A stretch of DNA of 64,000 nt from Sphingomonas sp. (GTDB lineage: Bacteria > Pseudomonadota > Alphaproteobacteria > Sphingomonadales > Sphingomonadaceae), in NCBI RefSeq assembly GCF_017304635.1, contig NZ_JAFKMA010000001.1:1-64000 (forward strand), written 5' to 3'. The notes under the pieces are model-generated. The model worked only from the letters and a program-made list of their open reading frames with translations, was not told the origin of the DNA and searched no databases. Positions within the stretch are counted from its first letter, which is position 1; the number at the start of each line of letters is the position of its first letter. Both the position numbers and the translations under genes were made by a program. This document shows positions 9,843-18,633 of this stretch, in pieces.

Positions 9843-10443
9843 GGAACATGCCGTCGTTCGTGGCCGCCCGCGTGAGTTTTGCGTCGATCAAGCGCTGGTC
9901 GCGGCGTTGCGCGTGTTTTGGAGCAAGGGGTATGAGGGCGCGTCGATGACCGACCTCACCGATGCGATGGGGATCACGCGCCCCAGTCTCTACGCCGCGT
10001 TCGGCAACAAGGAAGAGTTGTTCCGCAAGGCGCTCGACCTCTATCAACGCGAGAAGCTGAGCTATATCAGCGAGGCGCTGGAGGCGCCGACCGCGCGCGG
10101 GGTCGCCAAGCATTTGCTGGAGGGGGCGCTCGCCAACCAGACCGGCAAGTCGGAGCCGCATGGCTGCCTGGGCGTCATCAGTTCGGTTGCGTGCGGGGCG
10201 GAGGCCGAGTCGATCCGCCAGGACGTGCTCGAACGCGGCAAGATCGCGCATGCGGCGCTGGTCGAACGGATGGAACGTGCGATCGCGGATGGCGACTTTC
10301 ATGGTCTTGCCGACGCCGATGGCATCGCCAATTATCTACGCGCGTTACTGCAGGGCATGGCGGTGCAAGCGGGGGCCGGCGCCTCTCGCGAGGAATTGCA
10401 ACGGCTGGTCGATACCAGCCTGGCGGTCTGGCCGAGCCGATAG
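9841..10443 (+). CDS. TetR/AcrR family transcriptional regulator
   Basis: A 200-residue TetR-type repressor. The N-terminal HTH domain is clear (GRPREF, then GYEGASMTDLTDAMGITRPSLYAAFGNKEELFRKAL, residues 8-60), with a variable ligand domain behind it (HGCLGVISSVACG near residue 105). The ATG at 9841 fits the family N-terminus; longer in-frame starts would run back into pdxI. Two related palindromes flank it, one overlapping the start codon and one 33 bp after the stop, which fits autoregulation plus control of the next gene. The ligand is unknown. Confidence 0.9.
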   Translation: MEHAVVRGRPREFCVDQALVAALRVFWSKGYEGASMTDLTDAMGITRPSLYAAFGNKEELFRKALDLYQREKLSYISEALEAPTARGVAKHLLEGALANQTGKSEPHGCLGVISSVACGAEAESIRQDVLERGKIAHAALVERMERAIADGDFHGLADADGIANYLRALLQGMAVQAGAGASREELQRLVDTSLAVWPSR

Positions 10444-10764
10444 GATCCCGGCTCGACAGCGCCGATCGGATAAAAATATCGGTCGGTATAAAATAAAGCT
10501 TGATCCGTCTCTGGCCAGTTTATATACTGCATGGTACAGAACGAGGATCGACCACGCCACTCAGAGTCAAGGGAACAGGCCAGACGCGTATCGTATCCTG
10601 ACCTGCCGTTAGCATAACCGTCGTCCCCAGTTGTCCGTGACTCCCCGTCGCGCTTTGCGGGACTGCTCGTGTCCGATGAACAGATTGCCCGGCGATGCCC
10701 CGTCGCCGGGAACGGGCCGGCGCTCGCCCCACGCGCCGGCCCCAAGAACAAGGAGGAAATGGCC
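10444..10764. other. Intergenic region after TetR gene
   Basis: These 321 bp have no convincing gene. They hold the second TetR-like palindrome (10476-10489), an AT-rich stretch after it that could be a promoter, and the AGGAGG Shine-Dalgarno (10751-10756) of the next gene. Confidence 0.5.
10476..10489. promoter_or_regulatory. Candidate TetR operator, site 2
   Basis: ATATCGGTCGGTAT is an imperfect 14-bp palindrome of the same design as the site at 9829-9842 (shared pattern ATA-CGG-CG-TAT). It lies 33 bp after the TetR stop and about 275 bp before the next gene, beside an AT-rich stretch (TATAAAATAAA) that could be a promoter. Confidence 0.45.
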
Positions 10765-11175
10765 ATGGCCTATCTCGATTTTCCCGCGACCGGTGGCGGT
10801 GCCGCCGTACTCGATCGCCCCGCCGCGCCGCCCCGGCACTTCCAGCGCATCGGCAAGCCGGCCGAATTGACTCCGCTCGAGTGGCAGGTCGTGGCGCTGG
10901 CGCAGCGCGACAAGCTGACCTCCATCCGTCCGGCCGGGCGAGTGACGCGCGCGATCCGCTGGCTGTTCGGCTTGCGGGTGTCCAATGCCCTGTCGGACGA
11001 CCGCCTGGAGGCACTGCGTCGGATTGCCGTGCTCAGTTGGTATCGCGGGTTCGCGGTCGCATCGGCCGAAGTCCGCGCGTTTCTAGCGGCGGGCTTCACC
11101 CCCGATCAATACGAACTGCTGCTGGAGCGGATCAGCGCCGCTCGTGCGCCGTTGCCACGGCAGTTCCGCCGATGA
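10765..11175 (+). CDS. Hypothetical protein, 136 residues
   Basis: A 136-residue protein with no family I recognise. The start at 10765 is supported by a perfect AGGAGG 8 nt upstream; another ATG only 2 nt after that site is too close. The sequence is soluble-looking and basic at its end (LPRQFRR), with a helical middle (SDDRLEALRRIAVLSWYRGFAVASAEVRAFLAAGF) and a C-terminal FTPDQYELLLERI segment. It stands alone, downstream of the second TetR-like palindrome, so it may belong to that regulator's regulon. No function is proposed. Confidence 0.7.
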   Translation: MAYLDFPATGGGAAVLDRPAAPPRHFQRIGKPAELTPLEWQVVALAQRDKLTSIRPAGRVTRAIRWLFGLRVSNALSDDRLEALRRIAVLSWYRGFAVASAEVRAFLAAGFTPDQYELLLERISAARAPLPRQFRR

Positions 11176-11250
11176 ACATGGCGTCCCCCGTCGATGCCAT
11201 GCCGCAACGGCTACCGCTCTAGCAGCGCGCCGCCTGAGCCCGCTCCCCGG

Positions 11251-11922
11251 TCACTTGCAGATCGCGCGGAAGCCGCCGGCCATGAATGTGGCCATGTATT
11301 GCTTTACCGCGATGAAGTCCTCGGACTTGGCAAGGCCGCCGGACAGCTTGTCGATACGGCCGGTGCGGGCGAGGGTGAGCATCAGCGCGCCGGTGACGAA
11401 GTGATAGCCCCAGAAGATCGCGGCTTCGTCGGCATCGGGCATTGATTTCTTGAGCAGCTCGATCAGCCGTAACACCACCGGATCGAAATTCCTGTCCATC
11501 AGGTCGGCGCCCCAGGCCGGGGTGTTGGCGACCTGCGCACCGAGCTTGGCGTAATTGCGCCAGCCTTCGCCACCATCGATATAGAGGTCGAGATCGGTGT
11601 CGAGGAAGGCGTGGAGCGCGCCCTCCAGCGTCGGCTTGCCGCCACACGCGCGCTCGTAATCGTCGAGCGCCTGCATCCGCCGTTCGCTGGTGACCGCCGC
11701 GCGGCGAGCGAAGACGGCGTCGAACAGGGCTTTCTTGTCGTCGAAATAATAGTTCAGCAGGGTGTGGTGGACGCCCACTTTCTCGGCGACTTCCTTCAGC
11801 CGGACGCCATACAGGCCATGCTGCGAGAACAGTTCCTCGGCGGCGTCGAGGATCTGTTCGACCGTTTCCGCGCGCTGCTCGGCCTTTCTGGAACGGCGCT
11901 TCGGGGCGGCGGTCTGAGTCAC
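11251..11922 (-). CDS. TetR/AcrR family transcriptional regulator
   Basis: A TetR-type regulator of about 223 residues. The HTH domain is QILDAAEELFSQHGLYGVRLKEVAEKVGVHHTLLNYYFDDKKALFDAVF, the family pattern with a YYF recognition helix end. The C-terminal half is helical and ends FMAGGFRAICK. The GTG at 11922 is preferred because GGGAAAGG lies just before it; a second GTG at 11979 would add 19 residues but lacks a ribosome site. It is divergent from the MFS/esterase pair and probably controls that uptake cluster. Confidence 0.88.
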   Translation of the reverse strand: MTQTAAPKRRSRKAEQRAETVEQILDAAEELFSQHGLYGVRLKEVAEKVGVHHTLLNYYFDDKKALFDAVFARRAAVTSERRMQALDDYERACGGKPTLEGALHAFLDTDLDLYIDGGEGWRNYAKLGAQVANTPAWGADLMDRNFDPVVLRLIELLKKSMPDADEAAIFWGYHFVTGALMLTLARTGRIDKLSGGLAKSEDFIAVKQYMATFMAGGFRAICK

Positions 11923-11975
11923 GCCTTTCCCTTCACTGCTCGACGCTCGTCCGTCAAGCGATGCGTCCGAGACAT

Positions 11976-11993
11976 TCACTCAAACGATAGTGA
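11976..11993. promoter_or_regulatory. Candidate operator between divergent TetR and MFS genes
   Basis: TCACT at 11976-11980 and AGTGA at 11989-11993 form an 18-bp inverted repeat with an 8-bp spacer in the divergent region. Its place fits a TetR site controlling both directions, but 5-bp arms are short and can arise by chance. Confidence 0.3.
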
Positions 11994-12120
11994 TGTTGAC
12001 ATGACGTCGGGCCGCGTCATGATGGCGGAAAACGGCCAGTCGGGATCGGGCCGGGATCGGGAGAGCGAGGATGAGGGGTCGATCGGTCGGGCCGCTGCGG
12101 CGAATGGTGCCGGTGTTCGC

Positions 12121-13410
12121 ATGAGCGTGTCGTCCCCGACCGCGCCACCCCGGATCGCCCCCGGCGCCTGGGTCATGCTCGTCGCGCTGACCTTCGTCTA
12201 TGTGCTCAATTTCCTCGACCGGCAGTTGCTGGGCATCCTCGCCAAGCCAATCCAGGACAGCCTGAAGATCACCGATGGCCAGCTCGGCCTGCTGAGCGGA
12301 CTGTATTTCGCGTTCTTCTACTGCTTCATCGCGATCCCGATCGGGTTTCTGGCGGATCGCATCGATCGTGTGAACATCCTGTCGCTCGCCTGCGCGATCT
12401 GGAGCGCGGCGACGACCGCGTGCGGGCTCGCCACGACCTATCCGCAACTGGTGATCGCCCGGATGACGGTCGGGTTCGGCGAGGCCGGCGGCGTGCCGCC
12501 ATCCTACGCGCTGATTACCGACACCTTTCCGCCGGGCCGGCGCGGCATGGCGTTCGGCATCTACAATCTCGGCCCGCCGATCGGGGCGGCCTTGGGGATC
12601 GCGTTCGGGGCGTCGATCGCGGTGTGGTTCAACTGGCGCGCGGCGTTCATCACGATCGGCGCGATCGGCATCGTCACCGCCGTCCTGCTCAAGCTGCTGA
12701 TGCGCGAGCCGGTACGCGGCGCGACCGATGCCGTCGCGACCGACCTGTCGGGCGGAAGGGCAGGGTTCGGCGCGACGCTCCGGATGTTCTTCACGCATCC
12801 CGTCCTGATGCTGGCATCGCTTGCAAGCGGCGCGACGCAGTTCGTGACCTATGGCCTCGGCAATTTCGCGGTGCTGTTCCTGCAACGCGAAAAGGGGATG
12901 ACCCTGTCGGAAGTCGCGGTGTGGTATGCACTGGTCGCGCTGATCGGGATGAGCACGGGAATGATCCTGTCCGGCCGCGTGATCGACCGTTTCACGCAGC
13001 GATCGCGCGTCGTCTATGCGGTCGCGCCGGCGCTGTCGCTGGTGGTCGCGTTGCCGTTCTTCCTCGGCTTCGTTTGGGCGCCGGGCTGGCCATTGGCGCT
13101 GGTGTTCCTGACGATCGCGAACGTCTTCAACTACTTCTATCTCTCGTCCGCCGTCGCGCTGGTTCAGGGGGAGGTGCGGCCGGACCAGCGCGTGCTGTCG
13201 GGTGCGCTGCTCCTGCTGGTGATGAATTTCATCGGCCTCGGTCTTGGCCCGACCTGGGTCGGCGCGGTGAGCGACTGGTTCAAATCGCACGGCTACGCCC
13301 ATGCGCTGCAACTGGCACTCTACACGCTGTCTCCTGCCTATCTGGTGGCGATCGGATTGTTCCTGCTGCTCGCCCGGCGGCTCCGCACCGAAGAAAGGAT
13401 GTCGCGATGA
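12121..13410 (+). CDS. MFS transporter
   Basis: A major facilitator of about 429 residues with 12 predicted hydrophobic segments. Typical features are the N-terminal FVYVLNFLDRQLLGILAKPI segment, the loop 2-3 motif GFLADRIDR (GxLaDrxgrr type) and the TM4/5 region ARMTVGFGEAGGVPPSYALI. This is the spinster/aromatic-type MFS seen with TonB receptors in sphingomonads. The start is uncertain: ATG at 12121 gives the shortest hydrophilic N-terminus, and ATG at 12001 or 12019 would add 34-40 residues. The stop overlaps the esterase start as ATGA, so the two are translationally coupled. Confidence 0.87.
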   Translation: MSVSSPTAPPRIAPGAWVMLVALTFVYVLNFLDRQLLGILAKPIQDSLKITDGQLGLLSGLYFAFFYCFIAIPIGFLADRIDRVNILSLACAIWSAATTACGLATTYPQLVIARMTVGFGEAGGVPPSYALITDTFPPGRRGMAFGIYNLGPPIGAALGIAFGASIAVWFNWRAAFITIGAIGIVTAVLLKLLMREPVRGATDAVATDLSGGRAGFGATLRMFFTHPVLMLASLASGATQFVTYGLGNFAVLFLQREKGMTLSEVAVWYALVALIGMSTGMILSGRVIDRFTQRSRVVYAVAPALSLVVALPFFLGFVWAPGWPLALVFLTIANVFNYFYLSSAVALVQGEVRPDQRVLSGALLLLVMNFIGLGLGPTWVGAVSDWFKSHGYAHALQLALYTLSPAYLVAIGLFLLLARRLRTEERMSR

Positions 13411-15041
13411 CGTTGCGTACGATAGCGGCGCTGGCTGCCGCGACGATGGCTATCCCCGCTGGCGCGCAGACGGGGCCGGTGGTCGCGGCTCCCTCGGGCG
13501 CGGTGAGCGGGGTCGCCGATGGCGACGTGACCGCGTTCAAGGGCATCCCCTATGCCGTCCCGCCGGTCGGTGCGCTGCGCTGGCGCCCGCCGGTCGCGAT
13601 GAAGCCGTGGCAGGGGGTGCGCGCCGCGACCGCGTTCGGCCCGGCCTGCGTTCAGCCGCAGAGCAAGGCGCCGGTCTCGGTCTATTCGCCGCCGCAGCCG
13701 ATGCCGGTCAGCGAGGATTGCCTGACGCTCAACATCTGGGTGCCGAAAAACGCGCGCCATGCGCCGGTGTTCGTGTGGATCCACGGCGGCGCGCTGGTCG
13801 GCGGGTCGAGCCGCGAGCAATTGTACGATGGCGGCAAGCTGGCCGAGCGCGGGATGATCGTCGTGTCGATCAACTATCGGCTCGGCGTGCTCGGCTATCT
13901 CGCGCACCCCGCGCTCAGCGCCGAATCGCCGCAGCGCGTGTCGGGCAATTACGGCCTGCTCGACCAGATCGCGGCGCTGAACTGGGTGCGCTACAACATC
14001 GCGGCGTTCGGCGGCGACAAGGGCAACGTGACCATCGCCGGCGAGTCCGCGGGCGCGCTGAGCGTCATGTACCTGCTGGAATCGCCGCTCGCGCGCGGAC
14101 TGTTCCACCGGGCGATCGCCGAGAGCGCTTACATGGTCACCATGCCCGAGTTGAAGAAGGCGACCTACGGCATGCCGTCGGCGGAAGCCGCCGGGCAGAT
14201 GCTGGGCGGCGCGGTGCAGGCGCCCGACTTGGCGACACTGCGCGGAATGGGCGCGCAAGCGATTACCGACGCCGCCGCCAAGGCCGGCTGGTCGCCATGG
14301 GGCGTGATCGACGGGCTGGTGCTGCCGGCGCAGATGACTGCCACGTTCGATGCCGGAAAGCAGGCGGCGGTGCCGATCCTGGCCGGGTTCAACCAGGGCG
14401 AGATCCGGTCGCTGATGATGCTGGCGCCCAAGCCGCCCGCCAGCGCCGATGACTACGCGAAGGTCATCCGTGATCGTTACGGCGACCTCGCCGACGCTTT
14501 CCTCACACTCTATCCGGCCGCCGACTACACCCAGAGCATCATCGCCGCGACGCGCGATGCGCTGTACGGCTGGACTGCCGAACGACTGGTGCGCAAGCAG
14601 ACCGCACTGGGGCAACCGTCCTATCTCTACCTGTTCGATCACGGCTATCCGGCGATGGACGAGGCCGGGCTCCACTCCTTCCACGCGAGCGAATTGCCCT
14701 ACGTCTTCGGCACGATCGATCGCACCCCGCCATTGTGGCCGAAGATCCCGGCGGACGCGAACGAACGCGCGCTGTCGGATGCGATGCTCGATTACTGGGC
14801 AAGCTTCGCCATGACCGGCCGACCGCTGGCGGCGAACGCGCCGGCCTGGCCCGCCTTCGGCCAGGCGATGCGCTACATGCATTTCGCCGCGACGCCGCAG
14901 CCGGGCACCGGCCTGATGCCCGGCATGTACGTGCTCAACGAGCGCGTGGTGTGCCGCAAGGCGAAGGCCGGGATCGCCTGGAACTGGAACGTCGGTCTGG
15001 CGGCGCCCAAGCTGCCGGGGCGAACCGCCGGCTGCGACTGA
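13407..15041 (+). CDS. Carboxylesterase type B, exported
   Basis: A 544-residue alpha/beta hydrolase of the type B carboxylesterase family with a signal peptide (residues 1-20, ending AGA). The nucleophile motif GESAGA is at residues 212-217 (Ser214); the oxyanion segment WIHGGAL is near residue 124 and the SEDCLTLNIWVP block near 102. His in HASELPYVFG fits the catalytic base. It would release an acid and an alcohol from an ester in the periplasm. Its ATG overlaps the MFS stop (ATGA), and a TonB receptor lies convergent downstream, so the cluster looks like uptake, hydrolysis and transport of one ester-type nutrient. The substrate is unknown. Confidence 0.9.
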   Translation: MTLRTIAALAAATMAIPAGAQTGPVVAAPSGAVSGVADGDVTAFKGIPYAVPPVGALRWRPPVAMKPWQGVRAATAFGPACVQPQSKAPVSVYSPPQPMPVSEDCLTLNIWVPKNARHAPVFVWIHGGALVGGSSREQLYDGGKLAERGMIVVSINYRLGVLGYLAHPALSAESPQRVSGNYGLLDQIAALNWVRYNIAAFGGDKGNVTIAGESAGALSVMYLLESPLARGLFHRAIAESAYMVTMPELKKATYGMPSAEAAGQMLGGAVQAPDLATLRGMGAQAITDAAAKAGWSPWGVIDGLVLPAQMTATFDAGKQAAVPILAGFNQGEIRSLMMLAPKPPASADDYAKVIRDRYGDLADAFLTLYPAADYTQSIIAATRDALYGWTAERLVRKQTALGQPSYLYLFDHGYPAMDEAGLHSFHASELPYVFGTIDRTPPLWPKIPADANERALSDAMLDYWASFAMTGRPLAANAPAWPAFGQAMRYMHFAATPQPGTGLMPGMYVLNERVVCRKAKAGIAWNWNVGLAAPKLPGRTAGCD

Positions 15042-15051
15042 CCGACTGCTG

Positions 15052-15082
15052 CGGCATGATCGCGATCATCGCGATCGTGCCG
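15052..15082. terminator. Hairpin between convergent esterase and TonB receptor genes
   Basis: A 14-bp stem (15052-15065 with 15069-15082, one T:G wobble) closes a 3-nt loop in the 53-bp gap between two convergent genes. There is no T-tract on either side, so it is a likely bidirectional or Rho-assisted terminator or a transcript-end stabiliser rather than a classic intrinsic terminator. Confidence 0.6.
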
Positions 15083-15094
15083 TTGCATTACGGC

Positions 15095-17362
15095 CTAGAA
15101 GGCCTTAAGCACCTTGACCCCGTACTGCCGCGGCGACCCCGCGAAATAGAGCCCGCTGTTCAGCGCGGCGACGTAATGCTGGTCGGTCAGGTTGGTCGCA
15201 TAGGCGGTGAGCGTCAGCGTGCCATGGGTGTAGGCGATCTGCGCGTTCAGGATCTTGCGCGCCTGCAACAGGTCGCCGCGATTGACGTTCTCGAACAACG
15301 TCGCCCACTGGTTGCCGACATAGCCGAAATTGGCGCGCGGCGTGATCGTGTCGCCGTTCGCCAGCTTGGCCTCATATTCCGCGCTCAGGTTGAACGTGAC
15401 GTTCGGCGCATAGGTCTGGCGCCGTCCGGCAAGATTGATGCAGTTGGTCGCGGTCGCGGCACCCCCTTTCAGCGGATCGCACGCGCCGGTCGCCGCCGCG
15501 CGCGGGTCGCTGGCGTAGAACTGACCGAGTTCGCTGTGCAGCACGTTGACGCCGGCGCCGAACTTGAACCCGCCGACCGTGGCGTCGATCTCGCCCTCGA
15601 ACCCGTAGATCTTGGTCGCGTTGGGCACGTTGAGTTCGATCCCGAAGGTCGGGAAGGTCGGATAGCCGATGATGACCTGGAAGTTCTTGTAGTCGTTGTA
15701 GAAGCCGGTCAGCGTCGTGCGGACGTGGCCGTTCGCCCAATTGGCCTTCCAGCCGGCTTCGTACGACGTCACGCGCTCCGGCTCGAACGGCGCCGGGTTG
15801 CCCAGCCCGACCGGCACGTTGAGCCCGCCCGGCCGGAAACCGGTCGCGACGAAGCCGTACAGATACTGGTCCGGGCTCAGCTTCCAGCCGAGCGACGCCT
15901 TGTACGAGAAATTATCCGACTTGACTGTCTGCGTCTGGTTGATCGGCGTGCCGTATTGCAGCACGTTGACGTAATTGGTCGAGCGGCTGGCGGTGTAGCG
16001 GCCGCCGAGTTCGAGCTTCAGGTTCGGCGTGATCTGCAACCCGATCTGGCCGAAGCCCGCCAGGCTACGCTCCGGATTGCGGCCGGCGAGCTGGTATTTG
16101 CACGCCGCCAGGTTGAACCCGTAGCACACGTCGATCGTGAAATTGTCGAACGGCCGCGGAAAGAAATAGGTGTTCCACATCCCGAACCCGCCGATCAGCC
16201 ACGTGAAGCGGCGATTGTCGGGCGAGGTGATGTTGAACTCCTGGCTGAACTGAGTCTCCGTCACGGTATCGAAGAAATACTGGTTCTTGATCGTGCCGGT
16301 GGTCGGATCGACGATGTTCGACGCGGTGCCGTCCAGGTCTGCCCTGTAGAGCGTGTTGCCAGTCTGGAACCCGGTGACCGAGCGGAACTTGGTGCCGTCG
16401 TTGGTGTCGTATTCGAGCTTCAGCACCGAGCGCACGAACTTGTCGCGCGCCCCCTGCGGCGTGTTGAGCTGGATGTCGTACAGGTCGCGCTTGTATGCCG
16501 GATACGCATCGCTGTGCTGCCAGAACGGCGAGGCGGGGTAGGCGCCCGAATCGAGCCAGTCGACATCGGTCTTCGACAGGACCGAGAAATGGTCGTTCGG
16601 CTTCCACAGGAAGCTGACGCGCCCGGCGAGATAGCCGAGGTTGCCGGGATCGTAGGGATAGGCGCTGCCGCCCGCCCCGGTGATGTGGAAGAAGCTGTCG
16701 CGACGCTGCCCGAACAGCGCGATGCGCGCGGCAAAGGTGTCGCTGACCGGAATATTGATCGCGCCCTGAATGCCGAAGTCGTTGTAATTGCCGTAATTCG
16801 CGTTGACGTAGCCGCGAATGCCGCCGTTGATGACGGGATCGTTGGTGTTGACGAACACCGCGCCGCCGGTCGCATTCTGTCCGACGATCGTGCCCTGCGG
16901 CCCGCGCAGCACCTGGATGTTGGCAACGTCGAAATAGGGCTCCATCTGAAAATAGCCGGGAAAGGTCGGCACGCCGTCGCGATAGGTGATGACGCCGGTC
17001 GTCGTCTGCGTATTGTGCTCGGCCTTGCCGATACCGCGGACGTTGAAGTCGTTGCCCTGGCCGAAATTGTTGACCACGATCGACGGCATCGCGAACTGCA
17101 ACGCATCGACGTTCGTCACGCCCTTGTTGCCCAGATCGGTCCCGGTCAGGACCGAGGCGGACAGTGGCGAGGTCATCAGATTCTCGGTTCGGCGAGTCGC
17201 GGTGACGACGATCTCGCGCGGCGCATCTTCCGCGGTCGCGGTCTCGTCGGTCTGCTGTGCGGGGGCGGACGTAGAGGCGCTCGGTGCGGTCTGTGCCGAC
17301 GCTGCTCCGCTACAGACGACCGCAAGCGCCGATGCGCTCAGCAACCACAGGCAAGCCTTCAT
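15095..17362 (-). CDS. TonB-dependent receptor of the esterase cluster
   Basis: A 755-residue outer-membrane receptor. A signal peptide ends ASAQ near residue 24, a TonB box (EIVVTATRR) follows, then the plug (SPLSASVLTGTDLGNKGVTNVDALQ ... NDFNVRGIG ... VLRGPQGTIVGQNATGGAV) and a barrel ending VKVLKAF. The plug motif RGPQGTxxGxNxxGG is typical of the Cir/FecA-like receptors that sphingomonads use for aromatics, sugars and other organics. The start at 17362 has GGGAGGA just upstream. It faces the MFS/esterase pair and is probably part of the same nutrient system. Confidence 0.92.
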   Translation of the reverse strand: MKACLWLLSASALAVVCSGAASAQTAPSASTSAPAQQTDETATAEDAPREIVVTATRRTENLMTSPLSASVLTGTDLGNKGVTNVDALQFAMPSIVVNNFGQGNDFNVRGIGKAEHNTQTTTGVITYRDGVPTFPGYFQMEPYFDVANIQVLRGPQGTIVGQNATGGAVFVNTNDPVINGGIRGYVNANYGNYNDFGIQGAINIPVSDTFAARIALFGQRRDSFFHITGAGGSAYPYDPGNLGYLAGRVSFLWKPNDHFSVLSKTDVDWLDSGAYPASPFWQHSDAYPAYKRDLYDIQLNTPQGARDKFVRSVLKLEYDTNDGTKFRSVTGFQTGNTLYRADLDGTASNIVDPTTGTIKNQYFFDTVTETQFSQEFNITSPDNRRFTWLIGGFGMWNTYFFPRPFDNFTIDVCYGFNLAACKYQLAGRNPERSLAGFGQIGLQITPNLKLELGGRYTASRSTNYVNVLQYGTPINQTQTVKSDNFSYKASLGWKLSPDQYLYGFVATGFRPGGLNVPVGLGNPAPFEPERVTSYEAGWKANWANGHVRTTLTGFYNDYKNFQVIIGYPTFPTFGIELNVPNATKIYGFEGEIDATVGGFKFGAGVNVLHSELGQFYASDPRAAATGACDPLKGGAATATNCINLAGRRQTYAPNVTFNLSAEYEAKLANGDTITPRANFGYVGNQWATLFENVNRGDLLQARKILNAQIAYTHGTLTLTAYATNLTDQHYVAALNSGLYFAGSPRQYGVKVLKAF

Positions 17363-17574
17363 GCCATCCTCCCGATCTTTCTCGCACGCTCTCAGGCGGC
17401 CGGCGGCGAAAATGGCGCAAAAACTCATCGCACACAATACTATTTCTCATGAGAGTGAATGTCTGTTTGGCAATGCGCTTAGTCGCGTCGCAGCGATGGT
17501 GAGGATTGAGTTGCCATCGCTCGCTGCCTTCTGGCTGACGGCCAGGCTGCCAGATGCCGGCTTGTGATTGGGGG

Positions 17575-18633
17575 TCAGGCAGCGCGTCCGCGTTTCGCCT
17601 TGGCGCTGCCGCGCAGGCCCGCCATCAGCAACTCGTCGAGCCGCGTGTAACCGAGCCCGAGATGATCGGGGCGAATGCCTGCCGCCTGGCCGATGCTGAC
17701 TGTCCCGGCCTTGAGCGCCGTGCGGACCATCTTGCCCCAGCGAAGCGCGGTTTCCCAGCGGATCAGGCGTAGATTCTCGTCATCGATCGGGCGCGTCGCG
17801 AGAAAATGCGCTTGCAGCCCGGTGAGCAGCGCGCCGATTTCGGCCAATGTCGCCGCGTCGGGGACGGCTTCGCCCTCCATCAGGTGCCGCACGATCAGTC
17901 GCGCCTTGGCGTCGGGCAAGGCGACGCCTTCGTCAGTGTAGCGCTCGGCAAGGACGCGCGTGGCGTTGGCCTGCATCGTTTCCGTATAACGCTGCGACGC
18001 GCCGCCGCCGTGGCGACGGTAGAGGAGGAGCGGCTCGTCGATCCGGGCGATCCCGCCGTGCCGCGCTAGGCGGTGGTAGAGGTCGAAATCCTCGGCATAG
18101 CGATAGTCGGGTCGAGTGAACTCGCCGGCGGGCAGCGCCGCGCGGCGGATCATGGCGGTGGACCAGACCAGCGGATTCTCGATCAGCAACAGCCACTCGA
18201 TCAGGCGCGGCGTGGTCACCGCGGCCTTGGCATGCGCGCTGACCGCGCCGTCCTCCAGGATGTTGGCGCTCGCTCCGACCAGGGCGATGTCGGGGTGCGC
18301 GTCGAGATAGGCGACCTGGCGCGCGAAGCGGTGCGGCAGGCAGATGTCGTCCTGGTCGAGCCCGGCGAGGTAACGCCCGCGCGCTTCGGTCACCGCGCGG
18401 TTGCGGCTGCGCACCGGGCCGCCGTTTTCGTCGGCATGGATCACGCGCAGGCGCGGGTCGCGCACGGCGGCGAGCACCTCGCGCGTGTCGTCGGTCGAGC
18501 AATCATCGACCACCACGATTTCGAAATCGGCGAAGCTCTGCGCCCACAGGCTGTCGAGCGTCTCGCCGGTCAGCGCCGCGCCGTTATAGGCGGCCATGAC
18601 GACGCTGACGGTGGGCGCAGGCGACGGGGTCAC
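17575..18633 (-). CDS. Glycosyltransferase family 2
   Basis: A 352-residue inverting glycosyltransferase of family GT2. The GT-A fold is recognised by VSVVMAAYNGAALTGETLDSL at the N-terminus, VVVDDCSTDDT, and the metal/nucleotide site region LAGLDQDDICLPHRF (DQDD near residue 110). The YAEDFDLYHRL segment provides the ED base motif. The GTG start at 18633 overlaps the stop of the upstream fused aminotransferase/oxidoreductase gene (GTGA), so the two proteins are made together. The acceptor may be a polysaccharide or a small metabolite carrying an amino sugar; this is only inference from the partner gene. Confidence 0.88.
   Translation of the reverse strand: MTPSPAPTVSVVMAAYNGAALTGETLDSLWAQSFADFEIVVVDDCSTDDTREVLAAVRDPRLRVIHADENGGPVRSRNRAVTEARGRYLAGLDQDDICLPHRFARQVAYLDAHPDIALVGASANILEDGAVSAHAKAAVTTPRLIEWLLLIENPLVWSTAMIRRAALPAGEFTRPDYRYAEDFDLYHRLARHGGIARIDEPLLLYRRHGGGASQRYTETMQANATRVLAERYTDEGVALPDAKARLIVRHLMEGEAVPDAATLAEIGALLTGLQAHFLATRPIDDENLRLIRWETALRWGKMVRTALKAGTVSIGQAAGIRPDHLGLGYTRLDELLMAGLRGSAKAKRGRAA

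Noticed and set aside
11980..13311. Minus-strand frame opposite the MFS transporter
   Set aside because: It is Arg/Gln/His/Asp-rich shadow sequence without any motif, opposite a clear 12-TM protein.
14735..17452. Long plus-strand frame of about 900 codons opposite the TonB receptor
   Set aside because: It is antisense to a clear receptor, has no family features, is extremely Arg/Ala/Val-rich, and is a typical high-GC mirror frame.
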